Shown one piece after another: positions 52,326 to 62,833 of a DNA stretch of 64,000 nt (the stretch's first letter is position 1; each line of letters begins with the position of its first letter). A program made the translations under genes and the position numbers. The stretch is from Humisphaera borealis (GTDB taxonomy: Bacteria; Planctomycetota; Phycisphaerae; Tepidisphaerales; Tepidisphaeraceae): positions 5,084,001 to 5,148,000 of the forward strand of contig NZ_CP063458.1 of the NCBI RefSeq assembly GCF_015169395.1. The letters run 5' to 3'. The notes under the pieces are model-generated. The model saw only the letters and a program-made list of their open reading frames with translations, made no database searches and had not been told where the DNA came from.

Positions 52326-54014
52326 ATGCTGTTTGCTGATTTGAAGTTGTCTCCGCTTATCCTGCGCGCTCTCGAAATCGAGGGCTACGAAGTTGCCACG
52401 CCGATTCAGGCACAGGCAATTCCCCACGTTCTGGCCGGCAAGGATGTCCTGGGCTCTGCCCAGACCGGCACCGGCAAGACCGCGGCCTTTGCCCTGCCGA
52501 TTCTGAACAAGATTGCCGAGAAAGCGGCCTCTCCCACCGACGGCCGTCGCCGACCGTCGGCGCTGATCCTCTGTCCCACCCGCGAACTGGCCGCCCAGAT
52601 CGGCGCAGGCTTCAAGGCTTACGGCCGAGAAGTGAAGGCCCGCTACAGCGTGATCTTCGGCGGTGTCAGCCAGGGCATTCAGATCGATTCGCTCCGCTCG
52701 GGTGTCGATGTCATCATCGCCACGCCCGGCCGGCTGCTCGACCTGATGAACCAGGGGCAGGTTGACCTGTCATATATCCAGACGCTCGTCCTCGACGAAG
52801 CCGACCGGATGCTCGACATGGGCTTCATCCACGACATCAAGCGAATCATCGCCAAGCTGCCGACCAAGAAGCAGACGTTGATGTTCTCGGCCACGATGCC
52901 GAACGAAATCAAGCGTCTCGCCGACAACCTGCTGAAGCACCCCGTCACGGTGTCGGTGGCGCCGGTGTCGCAGGTCGCCGACCGCATTGACGAGCGTGTC
53001 TACTTCGTCGCCAAGGCGACCAAGCCGCAGCTGCTGGCCCACCTCGTGAAAGACCTGCCGATGCACCGGGCGATCGTCTTCACCCGCACCAAGCACGGCG
53101 CAGACCGCGTCGTCCGCAAGCTGTTGGCCCACGGTATCGAGTCGGCCGCGATCCACGGCAACAAGAGCCAGAACAACCGCAGCCGCGCCCTCAGCCAGTT
53201 CAAGAACGACAAGATCGGCGTGCTGGTGGCGACGGACATTGCCGCCCGCGGCATCGATATCGACGGCGTCACCCACGTGGTCAACTACGACCTGACGCAC
53301 GAACCCGAAACCTACGTGCATCGCATTGGCCGAACGGCCCGCGCCGGTGCCAGTGGGGCGGCTGTCAGCTTCTGCGACCACGACGAACGCCAGAACCTGA
53401 CGGCGATCGAACGGCTGGTCAAGCGGAAGATCGCAGTGGCCCCGACGCCGACCGACGACCTTCCGGCGGCTGTAGCGGACCCGCGCGACGACCGCCGTAA
53501 CCGCGACGACGACCGTCCGTCGCGTCACTCTGCCGGACGCGGCGTCCGTTCGAACGAATCGGGCGGCGAGCGTCATTCCTCCGGCGGCGAGCGCCGGGCG
53601 TTTGAGCCGCGTCGTCATGAATCCCGTCCGCCGACCGGCGAACGCCGTTCTGGACCTTCAGGATCGTCGCATCGTTCCAGCGGGGCCCAGCCGCGCGAGT
53701 TTTCTCCAGCCGGCAAGCCGGCACTGCGGACTTCGCACGGTCCGTCGGGTCACGGCGGTGGCGGGCACGGCAAGCCATCGCATCCGCGGGCACCCCACGC
53801 TGCGGGAAGCTCCAAGCCGCACATGCGTAACAGCGCCGGTGCTCATCCGCGTGAGTTCCCGTCGAGCGGCCCGGCCCGCCATCCCCTTCACGCCGTCGCC
53901 GGCAACTCCAGCGGCGGTTACCGATCGGGCGGCCCCGCAAAGAAGTCCTACCGTAAAGGTCCAGGGCGACCGACGGGCCGAGCACCGGTTTCCGGCGGTC
54001 GATCGGGACGGTAA
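52326..54014 (+). CDS. DEAD-box ATP-dependent RNA helicase
   Basis: 562 residues. The helicase core covers about residues 1-375, with Q motif 'PTPIQAQAIPHVLAGKDVLG'-like 'TPIQAQAIP', motif I AQTGTGKT, Ia 'PTRELAAQI', II DEAD ('VLDEADRMLDMGF'), III SAT, and V-VI 'ATDIAARGIDIDG' and 'HRIGRTARAG'. The C-terminal 180 residues are Arg/Gly/Ser/His-rich (repeated 'SGGERHSSGGER'), typical of RNA-binding tails of RhlE-like proteins. Likely role: unwinding of structured RNA in ribosome assembly or cold adaptation. A clear terminator follows. Confidence 0.93.
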   Translation: MLFADLKLSPLILRALEIEGYEVATPIQAQAIPHVLAGKDVLGSAQTGTGKTAAFALPILNKIAEKAASPTDGRRRPSALILCPTRELAAQIGAGFKAYGREVKARYSVIFGGVSQGIQIDSLRSGVDVIIATPGRLLDLMNQGQVDLSYIQTLVLDEADRMLDMGFIHDIKRIIAKLPTKKQTLMFSATMPNEIKRLADNLLKHPVTVSVAPVSQVADRIDERVYFVAKATKPQLLAHLVKDLPMHRAIVFTRTKHGADRVVRKLLAHGIESAAIHGNKSQNNRSRALSQFKNDKIGVLVATDIAARGIDIDGVTHVVNYDLTHEPETYVHRIGRTARAGASGAAVSFCDHDERQNLTAIERLVKRKIAVAPTPTDDLPAAVADPRDDRRNRDDDRPSRHSAGRGVRSNESGGERHSSGGERRAFEPRRHESRPPTGERRSGPSGSSHRSSGAQPREFSPAGKPALRTSHGPSGHGGGGHGKPSHPRAPHAAGSSKPHMRNSAGAHPREFPSSGPARHPLHAVAGNSSGGYRSGGPAKKSYRKGPGRPTGRAPVSGGRSGR

Positions 54015-54040
54015 GACTCAGACCAGATATTGAAATGAAA

Positions 54041-54077
54041 AGCGGGCGGTCGCATGTGCGATCGCCCGCTTTGTTTT
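54041..54077 (+). terminator. Intrinsic terminator after the helicase gene
   Basis: An interrupted stem (AGCGGGCG..TCGCA pairing TGCGA..CGCCCGCT) with a short loop, then TTGTTTT. It lies 27 bp after the stop. Confidence 0.8.
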
Positions 54078-54187
54078 GGCCTGTCTACTGCCTGTGGGAA
54101 ACGGAGAACACGACGGCACGACGTCACGAAGGAAGCAAGTAGCAAAACCCTGGCTTGCCGGCGTTCCGACGTGGCACCAGCCCGCAC

Positions 54188-55855
54188 CTATTGCTGCTTT
54201 CGCATCACCGTGATCTCAGCGACCGCCTGGTGTGGCTGCGGCACGCTCGCGACGGCGGAGACTTGATTCCCGAGCAGCTTCCGAAGGGTTTCGATCGGAA
54301 TCACGGGCAGATTCGCCGCAGGGTCGTCTCGGCCGGCCGATACGATCCCGACGACCAAGCCTTCGTCGTTCAGGACCGGCGCGCCGACCGACCGCGGGTG
54401 GCTCGGCAGTCGCAGCGATGCCTTGCCGCCGCCGACGGTCAATTCGCCACGTAGCAGATCCAGCTCCGGCCCGAAGATTCCGGCTTTGGCGAAGCACGCG
54501 ACCGTCGCATGGCCCGTCTTTGAACCCTCTGCCAGCGGGATCGGCGAAAGCCTTGCGGACGTCCGCACCAGTGCCAGGCCCGACGCCTCATCGACAGACA
54601 CGATTTCGCCGTCCACCGGGTCGGCATCGGTCATGGTGATGCGGATGGTCGTCGCACCCTGCACGATTCGGGCCGAGGTGGCGAGGATTCCCGGGGCAAC
54701 GCAGAACGCCGCGCCACGCACGGTCACGGCCGCCTCGATCATCGGTTTGGCCTCGGCGGCGGCAGGTGCCGCTGCCACGGCGGGGGTGGCCGACGGCGCC
54801 GGACCGGTGGTCCCTGGTTCGACGGTTCCCGGCTGCGGGGCGTCCTGACCGTTGGACAGTGTTGGCTTCTCGATACGCCCGGTCGGCTTGCCCCCGTTCG
54901 GCAGCCCGATCGCGCCGGGGTTGTCGGCCGTCGCAACCGCCGGCAGCGGTTCGGGCATGGCGATGCCCGCGCTGGCCAGCGATTCTTTGGCCAGGCCCGC
55001 GGCAATCTCCGGCAAATTGGTGTTGATCGCATCGCCGCCGGACTTCTTGCCCTTCAGCACAGTCATGTCGGGCAGGACGAACGGCAATTCCTTCGAGTAG
55101 ATGTCCGTCTTGCCGGCTTGGCGGGCCTTAGATGCTGTATCAGCCGGAAGCCACGCCACACCGAATCGCTCCTGATTCGCATAAAGCACCGCGACAAGCT
55201 GCTTGTCCTGCTCGGCGATCAGCTTCTGAATCTGCGGCAGCAGGCCAATGCCCTTGCGCATGTTCTCGTCCATCTGGCCGAGGACGAGCGACCGCTGCGC
55301 ATTCAGGACCATTTCATCAGGGATCTTGGATTTGGACGCCAGGTAGGTGTTAAGCGTCACGGCGGCGCGGGGCTTCTGATTGAGTCGGGTAAACAACACC
55401 GCCAGGTTGTAAGCGGCCAGCCGCCTGTCTTTCTCCCCTTTGAACGCCAGTTCGAGCTGCTTTTGCGCCAGGGTGTACTGGCCGTCGGACGCCCGGGTGA
55501 GGCCGAGGCCCAGAAAGGCTTCCGTTTCGTCGGCCTTGAGCTCCAGGACATCGTAGAAGACCTCGACCGCTGCGGCGGTATCGCCGGCCTTGAGGTTGCT
55601 CCATCCTTCAGACAACAGGGCGGCGACGCGTTCCTTCAGCTTCTTCTCGGCCTCGGCCTTGTTGCGCTTGGCTTCCTCTTCTTTGCGTTGCTGGCGGTAC
55701 TTTTCCCACATACCGCCCCAGTCGCCGCCGCGGCCGAATCCACCCATCCCACCGCCGAATCCGCCCGGGCCTTTGCCCCGTTGGGCGAGCGCGGCGCTGC
55801 CGTTGAAACACGAGGCAACGACAACGGCGACCAAAATGACGCAAGCTCGGCGCAT
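54188..55855 (-). CDS. Exported TPR protein with degenerate trypsin-like domain
   Basis: 555 residues from ATG 55855, with GGGAGG seven bases upstream. A signal peptide ends 'SAALAQ'. A Gly-rich stretch, a charged helix (EKYRQQRKEEEAKRNKAEAE) and TPR units (about 80-175, 'AFLGLGLTRASDGQYTLAQK') follow. A Pro/Ala linker precedes a C-terminal trypsin-like beta-barrel (about 375-540). The protease motifs are degraded: 'ATSARIV' stands where the His motif (TAAHV) belongs, and 'PRSVGAPVLNDEGLVVGIVS' (split) where GNSGGP is expected. So the catalytic His and Ser appear lost. Likely a binding module, not a protease. Confidence 0.75.
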   Translation of the reverse strand: MRRACVILVAVVVASCFNGSAALAQRGKGPGGFGGGMGGFGRGGDWGGMWEKYRQQRKEEEAKRNKAEAEKKLKERVAALLSEGWSNLKAGDTAAAVEVFYDVLELKADETEAFLGLGLTRASDGQYTLAQKQLELAFKGEKDRRLAAYNLAVLFTRLNQKPRAAVTLNTYLASKSKIPDEMVLNAQRSLVLGQMDENMRKGIGLLPQIQKLIAEQDKQLVAVLYANQERFGVAWLPADTASKARQAGKTDIYSKELPFVLPDMTVLKGKKSGGDAINTNLPEIAAGLAKESLASAGIAMPEPLPAVATADNPGAIGLPNGGKPTGRIEKPTLSNGQDAPQPGTVEPGTTGPAPSATPAVAAAPAAAEAKPMIEAAVTVRGAAFCVAPGILATSARIVQGATTIRITMTDADPVDGEIVSVDEASGLALVRTSARLSPIPLAEGSKTGHATVACFAKAGIFGPELDLLRGELTVGGGKASLRLPSHPRSVGAPVLNDEGLVVGIVSAGRDDPAANLPVIPIETLRKLLGNQVSAVASVPQPHQAVAEITVMRKQQ

Positions 55856-55988
55856 GAGACCTCCCTGATGGCTCGATGGATCGTTGCGCCGACCCGGCCG
55901 ATCCTTCCGCGGTATCTCGACAAAACCGCTCGAGCCTGCTTTCTATACCGGCCTCGGCCGGTCAAACCGGCAAGCGCCGTCAGGTCAC

Positions 55989-57425
55989 TCAGGTAAACTC
56001 TGTCGCGCCCAGGTCGACGCGCAACCCAACAATACGTGCGGTGCCGGCAAGATCGCGCTCGTCAACGCCGACTACGAATGCAGGGTTGCCCGCATCGATC
56101 GCCGGCGATCCGGCCGTAAGCCGGTAGTCTGCCCGACTCGGTCCAGCCAGCAGCGGGTCAGCGAATAGGCTTACGGCATCGCGGTTACTGGCGGCAGCAT
56201 AGTCGGCCAGGGTGGCGTAGGAGTTGCCGCCGAAATTGAACACCGGTTTGGCCTTGCGAACGTCGGAGAAGTACAGGTTGAAATCCACCGTGTTCGCGGG
56301 CGAAGCGGCCGGGTCGTTCTCGTCGTTGAGCAGTAAAGGCTTGCGGCCGCCGCCGACAACCAGGTTGTTCTCGATGGTGTTCCCCGACCCCAGTTGTATC
56401 CAGATCTCGCCGCCCGCCCCCCGCGCCTTGCGGCCGTTGTGATAAAGCGTGTTGTTCAGAACGAAGCTGTTGGCGACTCGACCCACCTCCGGGGCATACC
56501 CGCCTACGCCGATGCCTGCTTTGCTGTTGTCGGTCAACAGGTTGTTGCGTACGACAATGTTCTCGGCGGTCAGGCCGGCGTGTTCGCTGCCGACCTCAAT
56601 TCCGACGTCCGACTGAGTGACCACGTTGCGTTCAATGACGATGTCGCGTCCGCCATCAACGTAGATGCCTGCGGCGTAGCCACCTCCGTAGTTGGAGCGG
56701 GCCCGTTCGACGCGATTGCCGCTGCAGACGCCATTTCGGGCACGGTCGGTCGCCGGGTCGAAGCTGATGCCTTCCCCGCCGATGAAATCGATGCCGATGT
56801 TGTTGACGTCGTGAATGAAGTTGTTGGTGACGGCAAAGTCGTGGACGTTGCCGTTGAGCGTAAGGGCCTCGCTGGGGGCAGGCTGACACTTGAAGATTTC
56901 GTTGCCGTCGATCGTCAGATCGCGAATGCCGTTCACGGCATCGGTACCGTAAACTGTGATGCCCATCGCGTTCTGGCCGCGCATCTTCTGAATGCGGTTA
57001 TTGAGCAGATCGATGCCTTCGCAGGCGCCTTCGATTCGAATTGCCGAGCCGTCGAGAACGCCGGTGTTGTCGCGAAGTTCAAATCCTTCGACGCTGACGA
57101 AGCTTTGATTGATGATGTGAATGAGGTTCGGCCCTTTCACACGCTTGCCGCTGATGACAACGTCGCCGAGAGCGCCGTCGGCGATGAATCGGATCGGGCC
57201 ATCGATCGCATTGCCCGAGACACGCAGTTCGAGTTTCTCCCGATAGACGCCGGGCTGGACAAGGACAGTAGCGCCGGGCGTCGCCGCATCGAACGCCCTT
57301 TGAACGGTGCGCCACGCGGCCGTCGGTGCGTCGCCGGTATTGGTATCGTTGCCGTCGGGCGCGACATAGAAGGTCGCGGCGAAGAGCTGTCGGCGTTCGA
57401 GTGGTTCAAAGCGTGTGTTCAACAT
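55989..57425 (-). CDS. Right-handed beta-helix surface protein with LERRQLF N-terminus
   Basis: 478 residues. The N-terminal 'RFEPLERRQLFAATFYV' is the planctomycete LEPR/LExRxLL-type N-terminal signal seen on many exported proteins. The body is a parallel beta-helix of the pectate-lyase/polysaccharide-processing type. It has a DUF1565-like opening ('YVAPDGNDTNTGDAPTAAWR', 'VQPGVYREKLEL') and repeated N-x-(I/V) turns such as 'IENNLVVGG', 'VVRNNLLTDNSKAGIGVGG' and 'VLNNTLYHNGRKA'. Catalytic residues cannot be assigned; binding or cutting of polysaccharide is likely. Divergent from ung. Confidence 0.82.
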   Translation of the reverse strand: MLNTRFEPLERRQLFAATFYVAPDGNDTNTGDAPTAAWRTVQRAFDAATPGATVLVQPGVYREKLELRVSGNAIDGPIRFIADGALGDVVISGKRVKGPNLIHIINQSFVSVEGFELRDNTGVLDGSAIRIEGACEGIDLLNNRIQKMRGQNAMGITVYGTDAVNGIRDLTIDGNEIFKCQPAPSEALTLNGNVHDFAVTNNFIHDVNNIGIDFIGGEGISFDPATDRARNGVCSGNRVERARSNYGGGYAAGIYVDGGRDIVIERNVVTQSDVGIEVGSEHAGLTAENIVVRNNLLTDNSKAGIGVGGYAPEVGRVANSFVLNNTLYHNGRKARGAGGEIWIQLGSGNTIENNLVVGGGRKPLLLNDENDPAASPANTVDFNLYFSDVRKAKPVFNFGGNSYATLADYAAASNRDAVSLFADPLLAGPSRADYRLTAGSPAIDAGNPAFVVGVDERDLAGTARIVGLRVDLGATEFT

Positions 57426-57501
57426 AGAGTGGGGCGGGCGTTTGGCCCGTGATCTATTTCTACAGGCTCAAGTCTTGCGGGCGACACGCCCTCGATACAG
57501 C

Positions 57502-58173
57502 ATGTTTCCAAGCCTTCCTGAATCCTGGCATCGTATCGTCGGCGAGGACTGGCGGTCGACGTCGTTCGACCCGCTTCGAACTTTTATTGCTGAAGAATAC
57601 TCGAGCCAAACCGTGTATCCGCCCACCGCGCAGATCTTTTCCGCGCTGGAACTGACGCCGCCGGAGGCCGTGAAGGCTGTCATTCTGGGCCAGGATCCGT
57701 ATCACGGCGAGGGGCAGGCCCACGGACTGGCGTTCTCGGTGCTGCCCGGCGTTCGGCCACCGGCGTCGCTGGGGAATATCTTCAAGGAACTCAAGACGGA
57801 TGTGGGCGTTGCCGCGCCGCCGGGCGTCGGCGACCTGACGCCCTGGGCGAAACAAGGCGTTCTACTGCTAAACACGATTCTGACCGTCCGCCAGGCGACG
57901 CCGCTGTCGCACAAGGGGCGCGGGTGGGAAGGGTTCACCGATGCCGTCCTGCGGGCCGTCAGCGGTGGCGAACAGCGCGGCGTGTTCGTGTTGTGGGGGG
58001 CGACGGCGCAGAAGAAACGGGATCTGATCGACCGGTCACGCCACGTGATCATCGAATCTGCCCACCCGTCGCCGTTGTCGGCGCGGACGGGGTTCTTCAG
58101 CTCGAAGCCGTTCAGTCGGATCAACGAGGCACTGGTAGGGTTTGGGCGGGAGGCGATTGATTGGCGGTTGTGA
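57502..58173 (+). CDS. ung: Uracil-DNA glycosylase, family 1
   Basis: 223 residues from ATG 57502. It removes uracil from DNA in base-excision repair. Catalytic water-activating motif 'VILGQDPYHGEGQAHGLAFS', 'GVLLLNTILTVRQATPLSHK', 'FVLWGATAQKK' and the minor-groove loop 'ESAHPSPLSARTGFFSSKPF' are all conserved. Slightly shorter than E. coli Ung. An upstream in-frame ATG (57415) overlaps the divergent gene and gives no family sequence. It faces the hybrid kinase gene tail to tail. Confidence 0.95.
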   Translation: MFPSLPESWHRIVGEDWRSTSFDPLRTFIAEEYSSQTVYPPTAQIFSALELTPPEAVKAVILGQDPYHGEGQAHGLAFSVLPGVRPPASLGNIFKELKTDVGVAAPPGVGDLTPWAKQGVLLLNTILTVRQATPLSHKGRGWEGFTDAVLRAVSGGEQRGVFVLWGATAQKKRDLIDRSRHVIIESAHPSPLSARTGFFSSKPFSRINEALVGFGREAIDWRL

Positions 58174-58199
58174 GCCCAGGGCTCCGCGCTCCCGGCGTA

Positions 58200-60527
<2,328 letters not shown>

Positions 60528-60722
60528 CCGCGTTCGGCTCCGGAACAGCGCTGCGACACAACAAAGGACGCAAGACACGCCCGGACTTTGGGCGCGCGGC
60601 GACCTATACGGGCTTATCGGTTGGGGAGGTGGGGGGATTAAGCGGGTGGCCCGAAACGCCGACTGCGTTGCGGTGGGACCCACGGCAGCGCCGTGGGCGT
60701 CAAGTCGCGAGAAAACGTCGAA

Positions 60723-61175
60723 TCAGCGGTCCCCTCCGACATCGATCCCCCCCAGTCGACCGTCGAGAAACGCCTGCAGAAAGCTCGCCGCGGCGATTGC
60801 GTCGAGGCGTTCCTTCTTCATCTGACGCGTCATCCGTTCGCCGCCGCGCTTACGATCGTTCAGATGCTGCTCGGCTTCAAAGCTGCTCAGCCGCTCGTCG
60901 ATGAAGACGACCGGTAACCCAGCCCGGCGGCTCAGGTCCTTTGCCCAGGCGATCGTCTGCTTCGCAGCGGGGCCGACGGAATCGTCCATGTTCAGGGGAA
61001 GGCCGACGACCAAACGCGTGGGGCTTTCGCGATTGATAATCGCCAACACCTCGTCAGCGGCCTGAGAAGGGGTGGTGATGGTAAGTACGTCCAGTGCCGT
61101 CGCGAATCGGCCACCCTCATCGCTGAGGGCAATGCCGACGCGGCGAGTGCCGAGATCGATCGCGAGGGTTCGCAT
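60723..61175 (-). CDS. ruvX: Putative pre-16S rRNA nuclease/Holliday-junction-resolvase-like RuvX (YqgF)
   Basis: 150 residues from ATG 61175. The RNase H-like fold starts 'MRTLAIDLGTRRVGIALSDE' with the first catalytic Asp (residue 6). 'LVVGLPLNMDDSVGPAAKQT', 'VVFIDERLSSFEAEQHLND' and 'DAIAAASFLQAFLDG' supply the remaining acidic residues. The family processes the 5' end of 16S rRNA. About 200 bp separate it from the divergently oriented hybrid kinase region. A frame extending to 61217 would add 14 residues not conserved in the family. Confidence 0.92.
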   Translation of the reverse strand: MRTLAIDLGTRRVGIALSDEGGRFATALDVLTITTPSQAADEVLAIINRESPTRLVVGLPLNMDDSVGPAAKQTIAWAKDLSRRAGLPVVFIDERLSSFEAEQHLNDRKRGGERMTRQMKKERLDAIAAASFLQAFLDGRLGGIDVGGDR

Positions 61176-61334
61176 GTGGCGAAGATGATAACCGCAAGTG
61201 AAAGCGCCGACCGACACTCGGCGCCGATTGCATCGACGGGTCGGAGACGGGGCAGTTCCTAGTGGCTTCTAGCGTGTACAAGATCGACATGAATTTTCGG
61301 GAAGTTCGGGCCTCGGTGCTACATACTCCCGTTG

Positions 61335-61892
61335 ATGGCGACCGATTTACCGCAATCCGACCCGCCGCCGCTGTCGGCCGAGCGGCAGCAAGAATTTGTG
61401 CTGCTGCTGAATGCTGCTCACGGGCTGCTGTTGCGATACCTGATGTCGCTGGTGGCCAACCGGCACGACGCCGAGGACGTGCTGCAGCGTGCCAGCCTGG
61501 TGATGTGGCGGCGGTTTGGAACGTTCGAGCCGGGAACGGACTTCGACGCCTGGGCGACGACCGTGGCGTTCTACGAAGCCCGGAACTTCCAGCGTTTGAC
61601 CGGCTGCTCGCGCGTGGAGTTCGACGACGAACTGATGCAGACGCTCGCTGCCGAGCGGCTGGAGCATGTCCGCCACTGGCCTTTGCGCATCGATGCGTTG
61701 GAGCGTTGTGTCCAGAAGCTTGATGCAGCAAGCAGGGCGCTGGTCTCGGCCATCTACACCGATGGTGCATCTGCCGTCGAAGTCGCCCGCGAGCAGGGCT
61801 GCGCGCCCAAAACCATTTACAACAAATTGACCCTGATCCGTCGTGTGCTCGCCGAGTGCGTACAGCGCCGGATGGTGGGGGCCGTACCATGA
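61335..61892 (+). CDS. ECF sigma factor, Rhodopirellula/Verrucomicrobium family
   Basis: 185 residues from ATG 61335. Region 2: 'LLRYLMSLVANRHDAEDVLQ', 'ASLVMWRRFGTFEPGTDFDA'. Region 4: about 125-175, 'AVEVAREQGCAPKTIYNKLT' as the helix-turn-helix. The FDAWATTVAFYEARNFQR segment is typical of the planctomycete/verrucomicrobial sigma-70 subfamily that sits upstream of membrane and cytochrome genes. Its stop codon overlaps the next gene's start (ATGA), so translation is coupled. The regulated promoter is unknown. Confidence 0.9.
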   Translation: MATDLPQSDPPPLSAERQQEFVLLLNAAHGLLLRYLMSLVANRHDAEDVLQRASLVMWRRFGTFEPGTDFDAWATTVAFYEARNFQRLTGCSRVEFDDELMQTLAAERLEHVRHWPLRIDALERCVQKLDAASRALVSAIYTDGASAVEVAREQGCAPKTIYNKLTLIRRVLAECVQRRMVGAVP

Positions 61893-62833
61893 ATCCAGAC
61901 GATTCCCGGGAATGGCATCGGCTGTTCAGCGATGCGCTGAGTGACCAGCTCAGCGACGCGGACAGGTCTCGGCTTGCCGCGGTCCTGAAATCCAGTGCCG
62001 AGGCGCGGCAGCTCTGGTTTCTTTACAACGACAACGAGTGCTCGCTGGCCGAGCTCAAACGCCCGCACGTTTTGGAAGTCCGAAAACCCGGGCGGTCGTG
62101 GTTTTCGCTGCATCCGCTGGCCACCGCCGCCGCCGGGCTGATTCTGGGGGTTTTCTGCACTTCGGTCGTGCTCGCCTATGTTCTGCCGGCTGCCCAGCAG
62201 ACGGTGCGGATTCTTGATGCTGGCTTTGAGGACATCCCCTCGCCGCAGGCCCTGGGGGTTCCCAGAAGCTGCGGCCAGTGGAGTGGCGATTCGGCAGAAA
62301 TCGTTGGGGCACACCATGGCGTGACACCACACGGTGGGACAAAAATGTGGCGGTTTCTTCGCGCGGACAACACCCTGCCACCGGAGGCGCAAGCGAGCTA
62401 CGTTGGCGAAGCGATCCATGTGATCGATCTGAAGCCGCTGCGGCGCGCGGACGTGAAGGCGGGAAGCCAGATCGAGATCAGCGCATGGTTCGCGGCGGGG
62501 CCTACTGCATCCGACCACCGGTACCACTGGAACATCAAGGCAGCAGCGTTTGAGGGGAATGCTTCGGAGGCTCCGGAGCTTTGGGGGAAGTGGAATGAGA
62601 CCAGTACCAGTCTCGCACAGCGCGAAGTGCCGGCAGAAAAGCCGGGGCAATGGCAGCAGCTGCGCGTAACGATGCTTCTGCCGCCGAATGCTGATTTCCT
62701 TGTTTTTGAGTGCGCCGTGGTACAGCGGCTACCGCAGATCAATCTTGGCGTCGCGGAGTTTCCTGCACACTACGTCGATGACGTACGCGTGCGCGTTCTC
62801 CCACCCACTCACAACACGCAGGCCGCCGAATGA
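61889..62833 (+). CDS. Membrane protein downstream of ECF sigma factor, putative anti-sigma/regulatory partner
   Basis: 314 residues from ATG 61889, whose first bases overlap the sigma factor stop. A cytoplasmic helical N-terminus (about 1-70, 'WHRLFSDALSDQLSDADRSR', 'LAAVLKSSAEARQLWFLYND') resembles the anti-sigma domain of FecR-type planctomycete proteins. One membrane helix (about 80-100, 'LATAAAGLILGVFCTSVVLA') is followed by an outer jelly-roll-like domain ('GGTKMWRFLRADNTLPPEA', 'SQIEISAWFAAGPTASDHRY') of the carbohydrate-binding/LamG sort. It probably senses a ligand outside and holds the sigma factor. The ATG of the next gene overlaps its TGA stop. Confidence 0.78.
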   Translation: MNPDDSREWHRLFSDALSDQLSDADRSRLAAVLKSSAEARQLWFLYNDNECSLAELKRPHVLEVRKPGRSWFSLHPLATAAAGLILGVFCTSVVLAYVLPAAQQTVRILDAGFEDIPSPQALGVPRSCGQWSGDSAEIVGAHHGVTPHGGTKMWRFLRADNTLPPEAQASYVGEAIHVIDLKPLRRADVKAGSQIEISAWFAAGPTASDHRYHWNIKAAAFEGNASEAPELWGKWNETSTSLAQREVPAEKPGQWQQLRVTMLLPPNADFLVFECAVVQRLPQINLGVAEFPAHYVDDVRVRVLPPTHNTQAAE

